From an uncultured Collinsella sp. (GTDB lineage: Bacteria > Actinomycetota > Coriobacteriia > Coriobacteriales > Coriobacteriaceae): a stretch of DNA of 27,957 nt. The notes beneath the pieces are model-generated. The model had not been told where the DNA came from and made no database searches. It saw only the letters and a program-made list of their open reading frames with translations. Location: NCBI GenBank assembly GCA_900548495.1, contig URKT01000019.1:1-27957 (forward strand). Reading direction: 5' to 3'. Below, one piece after another: positions 7,209 through 15,356 of the stretch. The position numbers were made by a program, and so were the translations under genes. How positions within the stretch are numbered: position 1 is the first letter of the stretch; each line of letters opens with the position of its first letter.

Positions 7209-9053
7209 CTAACCAATGACCGACATGGTGAGCAGCACCGCAGCGGCGCAGTACGCTACGCACGAGATCATGACGGCAATAACGTTCATGGCGGTGCCCG
7301 ACGTGTTGAGGTCATGCTCGTCACGCCAGAACAGCACCATCAGGTAAATCACGGCGCTCATGTTGCCAACCAGGCAAATGATGGCAGCGATATTAAAGCA
7401 CCCGGTAAAGAGTTGCTCCTCAAACATGGGCGCATCGGGGAACGCAGCGGTGCGCACCAGCTGGGCGCACAGATAGGTCACGAGTGACAGAATCAGGCCC
7501 ATGCCCGTGCTCTGGAAGAAGAACCCCAGATACGGCTTGGGCTCGTCGTCGTGACCGTCATACTCCAGGAAGTAGTTCTTGACGAACGACACCATACGCG
7601 AGGCAGCCAGCAACACGAGCGGCATGGCGCACATGGGAAACACCACCAAATGCGCGGAGCCCAGCGCCGTCCCCAGCACCGTTGCCATGATGCACGAGGC
7701 GATGCCCCACACGACGACCCAGTACTGACGATGCACGAACCAGCTGAGCACGTTCGTCGAGTCGTCCGACGCGCTATCGCCCGAGCCGACACCGGCGATC
7801 TGCAGGTCCTCCTGATGCTCCTCGGCAATAACGTCCATGGCGTCGTCGAAGGTCACGATGCCCAGGATATGACGGTTCTCGTCGCAGACAGGGATGGCAA
7901 CCAGGTCGTACTTGGTCATCTCGTCCGTCACGTCTTCCTGGTCCTCGTCGGGTGACACGTAGACCAGATCGCGATAGGCGAGCTGGCCCAGCGTGGCGTC
8001 GCGGTCGGCCACGATCAGCGTGCGCAGCGAAAGCACGCCCGTCAGCATGCCGCTCGGGTCCTCGGTATAGACGTAATAGACACTCTCGAAGTCCTCATCG
8101 AGTTTGCGAATCGCCTCGATGGCATCGCCGACCGTCGCCGTGGCGGGCAGCGAGACAAACTCCGAGGTCATGATGCGGCCGGCGGTGTTGTCCTCGTAGC
8201 CCAGCAGATTACGAATCGCCTTCTCCTCCTTGACGCCCATCAGGCGCAGGAGCTTCTCGGCCTTCTCATAATCGAGTTCGTCGATCAGGTCGGCAGCGTC
8301 GTCCGGGTCCATCATGGCCAGCATCGACGATGCGTCCGTGTCGGACAGGCCCTCGAGCATCTCGGTCATAAGCTCGTCGTCATCGAACTCCGAGATGGCC
8401 TCGGCGGCCTGTGCCGTATCGAGCTGCGCGAACACCTGCGCGCGCAGGCGCGGGTCGAGCTGCTCGATAATGTCGGCAATGTCGGCAGGATGCAGCTCGC
8501 CAAGCGTCTTGTGCGACACCGAGAGCTGGATGTTCTTAGTCGAGCGATCGAGCAGGTCCATGTAAGACCAGGCGATAATGTCCTCGCTGAGCGGTTTGCC
8601 CAGATGCTTCATAAAGCCCTCGACGACATGCTCGAGTGTGGGGCTGATCGCGCGCAGCAGACCGCGGGCGCCGACCTCGGCACCCAGCAGGCGCAGCTGA
8701 TTTTCGCCCGACATGGAAAACTTGATGTCGTTTACGCGCACGACCTTCATGCCCTGCGTGTCGACAATCTGCTTGTTAAGCACGTCGCGGGCAAGCAAGA
8801 GTTCGGTCGGCTGCAAGTACGAAAAACGGATTTCGGTGGCCGACGTCTTAAGGTGTACGCCCGTCTCGTCGATACGGTCGACCCATTTGCGCCAGCTGAT
8901 CATAAACGGCGTCTTGCCGGGACCGCGGAACGCGAGCGACGTCACGTGCGGAAAAACTTCGCCGGTTGCAATGCCAAAATCGTTAACCACGCCGAGCTTT
9001 TCGCCGTCGACGTCCAAGACCGGCAATTTGAGCATCTCACTCAGATAATTCAA
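7209..9053 (-). CDS. MgtE-like membrane protein with PRC-like, MgtE_N and CBS domains
   Basis: A 614-residue protein. Residues 1-130 look like PRC-barrel-type repeats; 165-285 are an MgtE N-terminal helical domain (LHPADIADIIEQLDP at 187-201); 292-415 are two CBS domains, the second ending in the MgtE-like GIVTFDDAMDVIAEEHQED. In MgtE these cytosolic parts sense Mg2+ and gate the pore. The membrane part (about 440-614, five helices) is only about 175 residues and I cannot find the GGN-G-Q-type pore motif of MgtE channels. It may be a diverged channel or a Mg2+-sensing subunit for the NRAMP-like protein encoded 8 bp downstream. The start is TTG at 9053 with GGGGAG 5 nt before it. A structured leader precedes it. 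Confidence 0.85.
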   Translation of the reverse strand: MNYLSEMLKLPVLDVDGEKLGVVNDFGIATGEVFPHVTSLAFRGPGKTPFMISWRKWVDRIDETGVHLKTSATEIRFSYLQPTELLLARDVLNKQIVDTQGMKVVRVNDIKFSMSGENQLRLLGAEVGARGLLRAISPTLEHVVEGFMKHLGKPLSEDIIAWSYMDLLDRSTKNIQLSVSHKTLGELHPADIADIIEQLDPRLRAQVFAQLDTAQAAEAISEFDDDELMTEMLEGLSDTDASSMLAMMDPDDAADLIDELDYEKAEKLLRLMGVKEEKAIRNLLGYEDNTAGRIMTSEFVSLPATATVGDAIEAIRKLDEDFESVYYVYTEDPSGMLTGVLSLRTLIVADRDATLGQLAYRDLVYVSPDEDQEDVTDEMTKYDLVAIPVCDENRHILGIVTFDDAMDVIAEEHQEDLQIAGVGSGDSASDDSTNVLSWFVHRQYWVVVWGIASCIMATVLGTALGSAHLVVFPMCAMPLVLLAASRMVSFVKNYFLEYDGHDDEPKPYLGFFFQSTGMGLILSLVTYLCAQLVRTAAFPDAPMFEEQLFTGCFNIAAIICLVGNMSAVIYLMVLFWRDEHDLNTSGTAMNVIAVMISCVAYCAAAVLLTMSVIG

Positions 9054-9270
9054 TGGTGCTCCCCATCATTATTCCTCCGGACGCGGCCGCGCGTGCGGCG
9101 TCCGGGGGCTTCTGGATATGTATACGCATGCGCGGGCGGCACGCCGCTCGACGCTTACACCCCGTGCATGCGCAAAAAGCACCTGCATGGGGTCATCGAC
9201 TGTATGGTCGAGGTTTGGATTTCACCTGTAACCTTTCTCTTGACCCTCATTAACCGCAGTAACTATAGCA
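9054..9270 (-). promoter_or_regulatory. Promoter and structured 5' leader of the MgtE-like/NRAMP-like operon
   Basis: This is most of a 328-bp gene-free stretch. An extended -10 (TGC then TATAGT, 9262-9270 on the minus strand) would start RNA near 9255, giving a leader of about 200 nt. Three hairpins follow in order: ACCCC-x-TGCA/TGCA-x-GGGGT (9184-9193 with 9159-9168, one A-C mismatch), GCGG/CCGC with a CACG tetraloop (9136-9147), and CCGGACGC/GCGTCCGG (9077-9084 with 9098-9105), which ends 13 bases before the Shine-Dalgarno. I do not recognise the conserved M-box (ykoK) segments, so a known Mg2+ riboswitch is not claimed. Confidence 0.5.
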
Positions 9271-9344
9271 TCAGCATCGCCCTGCGGCATCGAATTTATG
9301 CGCTGCACATTGCAGGCATACCAAACGCTGACGCATCCGTGACA

Positions 9345-9384
9345 TAGTCATTGGGGACGTTCCTAAATGACTACCCAATGACTA
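9345..9384. repeat. REP-like palindromic element
   Basis: TAGTCATT (9345-9352) and AATGACTA (9366-9373) form perfect 8-bp arms around GGGGACGTTC. A further partial arm AATGACTA (9377-9384) follows and its last three bases form the stop codon of the deacetylase-like gene on the minus strand. The same element type recurs at 17747-17830 and 22238-22463. Confidence 0.85.
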
Positions 9385-10788
9385 CTCTGTGGTGTCGTCG
9401 TCCTCGGCAAGTTGGGGGAACACGGCGTCCTTGGGCATGGTGACCTTCGTCAGCGAGGTGAGCTTTTTGCTCAACGACGTGTCCGTCTTGACCAGGTCGC
9501 TGAGCGTCACGATCTTGTAGCCGTCGGCAATGAGGCCGTCGATAATCTGCGGCAGCGCCTCGAGTGTCTGCTCGGCGCATTCGTCTCTATCGGTGAGCAG
9601 CACGATATTGCCCGGCGTCACCGAATCGAGCACCGTCGAGACCTGTTCGTCGGCACCGTTTAGCAGCCAGTCGCCCGAGTCGATATTCCACGAGACCACG
9701 GCGGAGACCAGGTCCATCGCATCAATCCAGTTTTGCTCGTCAAAGGCAGCGTAGGGAGCACGCAGCAGCATCGTCTTCACGCCGGTCGCCGACTTAATCG
9801 CATCGGTGCCTTTCGTGATCTGTTCGCGCACCGCCTCACGGTCCTGACCCTTGAGCGAATCGTCGCTGTAGCTGTTGGATCCGATCTCGCACCCGGCGTC
9901 GACAATCGCCTTGGCCGTGGCAGGCGAGGCCTCGGCCGCATCGCCCGAAAGGAAGAACGTCGCGGTGACGCCCTTTTCCTTGAGCACCTGCAAGATCTGT
10001 TTGGTGGCGCCGCTCGGACCCTCGTCAAACGTCAGCGCCACGTACTTTTCGTTGCCCTTGGGCGCCACGCTGGCGCACGCAACGACGCAATCGGTGGCGG
10101 GCACAACCTCGCCGCGGTCTTGCGTCTTGCCTGACCGCTCACCAACCCACACCTCGGATCGGCCCTGGACACCCCACGTCTGCACATACTCGATAGCGCC
10201 CGTACCCTCGACCTTGAGCTTGGGCTCGATAACCGTAGCCTGAACCTCGTGCTTCTCGTAGGTGTTACGGCCATCCTTGACCGTCACCTTCTCGCCGCCC
10301 TCAAGCTCGCGGCTATCCCATTTGCCCTGCTTCACGCGCTTGCCGTCGACCTTCACCGACAGCTTTTCGCCTCCATGGCGCTTGAGCACACTGTCATCGA
10401 CGGCCAGCAGGTCGCCTGCGTCGTAGGTGTCAGTCAAATCCTGTTCGTCGATGAGATTCTGCAGCGTAGAGCCCACGCGCACCGCGGTCTTCTGGCCGTT
10501 GAGCTCCACGTCCACGCTGCGGTTGACGTAGCCCACGACGGCAGCGATAAACAGCACGAGCGCGCAACCCACGGCGATGAGCGCATAGGGCAGGCGAGAC
10601 GAACGACGGGGTGTGCGGCTGTTGCCGATGCGCGCGCTGCGATCGCTAAAGCCGCGGCTATGGTTGAGATACATCGCGCCGGGCTTACGGTGACGCTTGC
10701 GCTGACCGCTAGGCAGCTGCCCCAGGTCGCGGCGCGCCGTCGGACGCGCACCCGAACGCCCGTTTAAGTTGGATCCGTTTTGGCGCAT
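9382..10788 (-). CDS. Membrane-anchored polysaccharide-deacetylase-like protein, probably inactive
   Basis: A 468-residue protein with a basic cytoplasmic tail (1-64), one membrane helix (about 66-88), a DUF348/ubiquitin-like extracellular region (about 90-190), and a NodB-homology domain (247-435). The family removes N-acetyl groups from peptidoglycan or chitin-like polymers using a metal held by Asp-His-His. Here TFDDGP reads TFDEGP (253-258), and the H-x3-H motif reads N305-S-Y-S-D309, so both histidines are gone. The last-motif histidine (usually LxHD) is Thr399 in LLTD. R-A-P-Y (343-346) and SWNIDSGDW remain. The fold is thus kept but the metal site is not, which suggests a binding or regulatory role at the cell wall. 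ATG start with GGGAGGG; a REP-like element overlaps the stop codon. Confidence 0.88.
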   Translation of the reverse strand: MRQNGSNLNGRSGARPTARRDLGQLPSGQRKRHRKPGAMYLNHSRGFSDRSARIGNSRTPRRSSRLPYALIAVGCALVLFIAAVVGYVNRSVDVELNGQKTAVRVGSTLQNLIDEQDLTDTYDAGDLLAVDDSVLKRHGGEKLSVKVDGKRVKQGKWDSRELEGGEKVTVKDGRNTYEKHEVQATVIEPKLKVEGTGAIEYVQTWGVQGRSEVWVGERSGKTQDRGEVVPATDCVVACASVAPKGNEKYVALTFDEGPSGATKQILQVLKEKGVTATFFLSGDAAEASPATAKAIVDAGCEIGSNSYSDDSLKGQDREAVREQITKGTDAIKSATGVKTMLLRAPYAAFDEQNWIDAMDLVSAVVSWNIDSGDWLLNGADEQVSTVLDSVTPGNIVLLTDRDECAEQTLEALPQIIDGLIADGYKIVTLSDLVKTDTSLSKKLTSLTKVTMPKDAVFPQLAEDDDTTE

Positions 10789-10809
10789 GTGCCCTCCCCC
10801 ATAAACACA

Positions 10810-10839
10810 GCAAGCCGGAGCAACAGGTCTCCGGCTTGC
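10810..10839 (-). terminator. Intercistronic hairpin, possible weak terminator
   Basis: A perfect 11-bp stem GCAAGCCGGAG/CTCCGGCTTGC with an 8-nt loop lies between the PRC-barrel gene and the deacetylase-like gene. On the minus strand it is followed by TGTGTTTAT, a poor U-tract, so termination may be partial. Confidence 0.6.
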
Positions 10840-10860
10840 CTCCCATCATTTGGTACGTCG

Positions 10861-11616
10861 CTATTTTGTAGCTTTTGACGAGCCTCCGCTCGCCTTTTGG
10901 TATTCGTCCTTAAAGGCCTTGAACATGCCGCGCGTCTTGCCGAGCTGCTTGCCCAGTGCGCGGCTGCCCTTGTCCACGGCAACCGATCCCTTGTCGTCGA
11001 GCACCTTGGCGCCCTTTTTGACCTTGTCGCCCACCACGACGCTGGCCTCGGCGGCCTTGGCAGCCGCACCGCCCGAATACCCGAGCGACTTGACCTCGTC
11101 CGAAACAATCATCGCGCCGTCCGCATAGCCGCGCAGCATCGTCGGCGGCATCTGCGTGTCACCGACCAAAACACTCGAAGCAGCACCAGCGGTCACATAG
11201 AATGCCTGCACGATGCCCGAGCGTGGCTTGAACTCAACGTCCGAGCAATAGCCCACGACGTCGCCCGATTCCGTGCGCACGTCCATACCGACCCAGATGA
11301 TGCAATCGTCCAGGTTGATGTCGAGGCGCTTGGCGGCGGCGGCATCGTACGTGTCCTTGACGTCATCGACCGCAATGGCGCCCTCGTAGACACCAATGGC
11401 GTCGAGCGCTACGAATCGATCGGGACGCTCGATCATGCCCGCGATATCGGACTGGCGGACCATAAAGCCGACCACGCGCGTACCGCCCGGGGTAAAGACC
11501 GGAAAGTGAATCTTTCCGAGCTTTTTAGGGCTGCGCGGCGTGCCGTCCTTTTTGGTGCGCTTGTCCTCGGTAGGCTTGCGATAGATCTTGGCGCCGACAA
11601 AATCCCCGGCGCGCAT
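10861..11616 (-). CDS. PRC-barrel domain protein
   Basis: A 251-residue soluble protein. The centre (about 30-170) has two PRC-barrel-like beta segments (FTPGGTRVVGFMV and ESGDVVGYCSDVEF), each followed by a helix-poor stretch; the C-terminal 70 residues are Lys/Ala/Gly-rich and likely unstructured. PRC barrels are small beta barrels found in RNA-processing and photosynthetic proteins; the role here is unknown. Its start codon ATG shares one base with the stop codon of the upstream ytxH-like gene (TAATG), so the two are translationally coupled and probably work together at the membrane. A related PRC-like region forms the N-terminus of the MgtE-like protein encoded nearby. Confidence 0.75.
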   Translation of the reverse strand: MRAGDFVGAKIYRKPTEDKRTKKDGTPRSPKKLGKIHFPVFTPGGTRVVGFMVRQSDIAGMIERPDRFVALDAIGVYEGAIAVDDVKDTYDAAAAKRLDINLDDCIIWVGMDVRTESGDVVGYCSDVEFKPRSGIVQAFYVTAGAASSVLVGDTQMPPTMLRGYADGAMIVSDEVKSLGYSGGAAAKAAEASVVVGDKVKKGAKVLDDKGSVAVDKGSRALGKQLGKTRGMFKAFKDEYQKASGGSSKATK

Positions 11617-12005
11617 TATGCCTCGGTCGAGGGCTCCGCAGCCTCGGTATCAGCCTCGACGGCGTTCTCGACCACGACGTCGGCGGCAGGCGTCACGTTG
11701 CCGCCCGAAATGGCGTCGTTGAGCTGCTCGCGCAGCTGGTCCATGCGCTCGCGGGCCAGGTCGACCTTGGCGCGCAGGTCGTCGGTCTTGGCGTCGACCA
11801 TCGGGCCAAAGTCATTCACCGCAGCACGGGCCTCCTCGGCGCTGTGCTCGTAGGTGTCGCGCATATTGTCCCAGGCGTCGTTGGCGATATCGGCAGCCAT
11901 GGCGCGGGTCTCGGCGCCCGAGCGCGGGGCCAGAGCAACGCCGACAATAGCGCCGGCAGCGGCACCAAAAAGTGCGCCGGAGACAAAGCTGAAAGTCTTA
12001 CCCAT
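11616..12005 (-). CDS. YtxH domain protein
   Basis: A 129-residue small membrane protein. Residues 1-30 form a glycine/alanine-rich membrane helix (MGKTFSFVSGALFGAAAGAIVG) followed by the APxSGxETR motif typical of the YtxH family; residues 35-105 are likely amphipathic helix or coiled coil, and the tail is acidic. YtxH proteins are linked to envelope stress in Firmicutes, with no known biochemical activity. Two ATGs (12011 and 12005) follow AGGAGAGGA; I prefer 12005 on spacing, but 12011 is nearly as good. A consensus -10 lies about 55 bp upstream. It is the first gene of a coupled pair with the PRC-barrel gene. Confidence 0.82.
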   Translation of the reverse strand: MGKTFSFVSGALFGAAAGAIVGVALAPRSGAETRAMAADIANDAWDNMRDTYEHSAEEARAAVNDFGPMVDAKTDDLRAKVDLARERMDQLREQLNDAISGGNVTPAADVVVENAVEADTEAAEPSTEA

Positions 12006-12056
12006 GATCATTCCTCTCCTGCGGGCACGTCGGTGCCCACCGTTTGAATGCTGTCC

Positions 12057-12062
12057 ATTATA
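12057..12062 (-). promoter_or_regulatory. -10 box of the ytxH-PRC operon
   Basis: A perfect TATAAT on the minus strand would start RNA near 12050, leaving a leader of about 45 nt that contains a small GGGCAC/GTGCCC hairpin just before the Shine-Dalgarno. The -35 region is poor. Confidence 0.5.
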
Positions 12063-12141
12063 CCCGCAGCGCATCACTTGCCGCTCCGCTCATCTGCGTA
12101 CGGCAAAGGCGCAGGTACGTGATGGTGATAAACGCGTAGGC

Positions 12142-12975
12142 CTACTCCTGGGGCATAGCCGGCATGGCCGCCGTGGCACCCGGGTCCTCGCCGGCGCCGT
12201 CCACGAGCGGCAGGCTGCCCTCATGCGCAGGTCCTGCCGGAACCGTCGCCGCACCGCCAAAGACGGCAGCGGAAGCCTCGTGGTTCTCGGCAACCGCGCC
12301 CTCGGTATCAATCGCCACCTGGGGCTCGTCGTCAAAGTTGGGGACACCCTGGGGCTCGGTGGGAACAGGCTCGGCGGTCGCATCGGCAACGGGCTCGGCG
12401 TCGGCCGGCACATCGCCCTCGTCAGCGCCCTCGTCCTCGGCAGCATCTTCGCCGTTCGCAGCGGCGACGGCCTCGTGAGGATCCTTGCCCTCGGCCTCGG
12501 CGCGCATGCCCAGCACCAGGTTGCGCAGGCCCGCGACCGTGCCTTCCACGTCGGGGGCAGGCTGGTCGGCGTGCAGGTACGCCCAGTCCATCATAAAGGT
12601 GGCCGAAGACAGCGCACCGATGGCCAGCGCGTCGTCGGGGCACGAAAGCTCAACCTCAAAGACGCGCTCGTCGTGCTCGCTTACGCGCGTGCGGCCGCAC
12701 GAGATGCTGCCGGCAAGCCCGGTCTCGTTCATGAGCTCGACCGTCACGTGCTCAAGCAGATGGCAAAGCTCGGTCTGGCCCATGCAGTCCTGGAACTCGC
12801 GGCCGGAATCGCCCAGGCACAGGTGCTTGGCAATCGCCGGCACCAGGTAATACACGCGCGCCGTGGCCTCGATATCCTCCGAGGTCATGAGCGGCATGCC
12901 GGGGTTCACCAGCACATGCGCGCAAATCTTGTCCTCGCTGACGGTGACCTTAAGGATGTTGAACAGGCCTGCCAT
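12142..12975 (-). CDS. Stand-alone protein resembling cyanophycin synthetase N-terminal domain
   Basis: A 277-residue protein. Residues 1-150 resemble the N-terminal domain of cyanophycin synthetase (CphA): the segment CHLLEHVTVELMNETG (71-86) followed by ISCGRTR (91-97) matches the CphA pattern of an HL-EHV-ELQ helix followed by a GRTR strand. The ATP-grasp and Mur-ligase domains of CphA are absent. Residues 165-277 are a long acidic, low-complexity tail rich in Ala, Glu, Asp and Pro. In CphA the N-terminal domain helps hold the growing Arg-Asp polymer; whether this protein binds such a polymer or another acidic ligand is unknown. The ATG at 12975 follows GGGGAGAG and sits 24 bp after the CorC-like gene, so the two are cotranscribed. 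The homology call rests on recalled motifs only. Confidence 0.6.
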   Translation of the reverse strand: MAGLFNILKVTVSEDKICAHVLVNPGMPLMTSEDIEATARVYYLVPAIAKHLCLGDSGREFQDCMGQTELCHLLEHVTVELMNETGLAGSISCGRTRVSEHDERVFEVELSCPDDALAIGALSSATFMMDWAYLHADQPAPDVEGTVAGLRNLVLGMRAEAEGKDPHEAVAAANGEDAAEDEGADEGDVPADAEPVADATAEPVPTEPQGVPNFDDEPQVAIDTEGAVAENHEASAAVFGGAATVPAGPAHEGSLPLVDGAGEDPGATAAMPAMPQE

Positions 12976-12999
12976 AACTCTCCCCTACTCTTCCTTGTC

Positions 13000-14373
<1,374 letters not shown>

Positions 14374-14439
14374 CGGGAGTTTCTCGAACCTCCAAGATTC
14401 GGGACGTCAGGTCAAAACGTTGATGGCGGATAGGGCAGT

Positions 14440-14480
14440 TGCACCCGGCGGGCGCCCGGACGGGCCCGCGGGCGCAGGCG
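14440..14480. other. GC-rich hairpin region between hlyIII-like and CNNM genes
   Basis: The 113-bp gap contains GCGCCCG/CGGGCGC and other GC palindromes but no U-tract in either direction. It could slow polymerase or protect RNA ends; no promoter is obvious. Confidence 0.4.
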
Positions 14481-14486
14481 CGATCG

Positions 14487-15170
14487 CTAGATTACGAAGA
14501 GGATCACCGCCATGAACTGGAAGATACTGCCGGCGAGCACCCACAAGTGAAACACACTGTGCAGGTAGCGCACGTTTTTGGCGATATAGAACGGCACGCC
14601 CGCGGTGTAGCACACGCCGCCGACGGCGAGCAGGGCAAGTGCCACGGGGTTGAGCAGCGCCACAAGTTCGGGCAGCTTAAAGACAACGAGCCAGCCCATC
14701 AGCAGGTAAACCAGGCCGCTTACCCAGTGCGGTTGACGCTCGCGCATAAAGCACTCGAGGGCGATGCCGATAATGGCGATGGCCCATACGGCAAAGAACA
14801 GCGCAGGGCCGCCGTCGTTTGCGAGCGTGATAAGGCAAAACGGCGTATAGCTGCCCGCAATGAGCAGGTAGATGCAGCTGTGGTCGATGATGCGAAACAC
14901 GCGCTTGGCGCGCGCGGGCTGAATCGCGTGGTAGAGCGTGGAGGCTAGGTATTCGAGGATAATGCTGACACCATAGACAATCGCCGCGGCCATGTGGGCC
15001 GGGCCTCCGCCGCGCAGGGCAGCGAATACGATCAGGAGCACCAGGCCCGCGATACCCAGCAGGCAGCCGACACCATGGGTGACGGAGTTCATGATCTCCT
15101 CGCCCACCGTGTAGTGTGGAACGGCCGCGGTCTTGGGTCGCGGCTTAGAACTGTCGCTCGAATCGGACAT
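14487..15170 (-). CDS. Hemolysin III/TrhA family membrane protein
   Basis: A 227-residue seven-helix membrane protein of the PAQR/hemolysin-III family. The conserved metal-site motifs are present: STLYH in helix 2, DHSCIYLLIAGSYTPF in helix 3, and HSVFHLW near the end. Bacterial members (TrhA, YqfA) affect membrane lipid and energy homeostasis; cytolytic activity is reported only for a few. A frame extends to a TTG at 15188, but that codon abuts the GGAGG, so the ATG at 15170 is preferred despite an 11-nt spacing. It heads the run of minus-strand genes that ends with the NRAMP-like gene. Confidence 0.92.
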   Translation of the reverse strand: MSDSSDSSKPRPKTAAVPHYTVGEEIMNSVTHGVGCLLGIAGLVLLIVFAALRGGGPAHMAAAIVYGVSIILEYLASTLYHAIQPARAKRVFRIIDHSCIYLLIAGSYTPFCLITLANDGGPALFFAVWAIAIIGIALECFMRERQPHWVSGLVYLLMGWLVVFKLPELVALLNPVALALLAVGGVCYTAGVPFYIAKNVRYLHSVFHLWVLAGSIFQFMAVILFVI

Positions 15171-15205
15171 GCCGGTTACATCCTCCAACGTAAAGAGTTC
15201 TCAAC

Positions 15206-15214
15206 ACTATATCA
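15206..15214 (-). promoter_or_regulatory. Extended -10 promoter of the hlyIII-like gene
   Basis: TGATATAGT on the minus strand has the TGn extension and a TATAGT hexamer; RNA would start near 15199, about 30 nt before the start codon and just upstream of the GGAGG. Confidence 0.45.
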
Positions 15215-15277
15215 AAGCGTCTAGGTACGTGCGAAATTTGCACCATACGTGACCCTTTGTTTACCCATTCTTTGCCT

Positions 15278-15338
15278 GTTGACGCATCAACGGCGAACGT
15301 CCATAATGCGCTTGCATTAAATGTTGATGTATTAACAT
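15278..15338 (+). promoter_or_regulatory. Promoter with two matching operators for the alpha/beta hydrolase
   Basis: TTGACG (15279-15284) and CATAAT (15302-15307) with a 17-bp spacer form a good promoter. GTTGACGCATCAAC (15278-15291) covers the -35, and GTTGATGTATTAAC (15323-15336), inside the larger near-palindrome 15321-15338, lies just after the start of transcription near 15314. Both fit GTTGAYGYATYAAC and are 45 bp apart centre to centre, suggesting one repressor dimer type binding twice. Confidence 0.65.
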
Positions 15339-15356
15339 CTTATAGGAAAGCTTCTT

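Noticed and set aside
5938..7263. NRAMP-like protein starting at 7263
   Set aside because: This would overlap the MgtE-like gene by 55 bp and add a non-membrane Arg/His-rich tail; the GTG at 7200 has a Shine-Dalgarno and correct spacing.
9054..9270. M-box (ykoK) magnesium riboswitch
   Set aside because: A short CCATACAGT word resembles part of it, but the other conserved M-box segments were not found on the minus strand.
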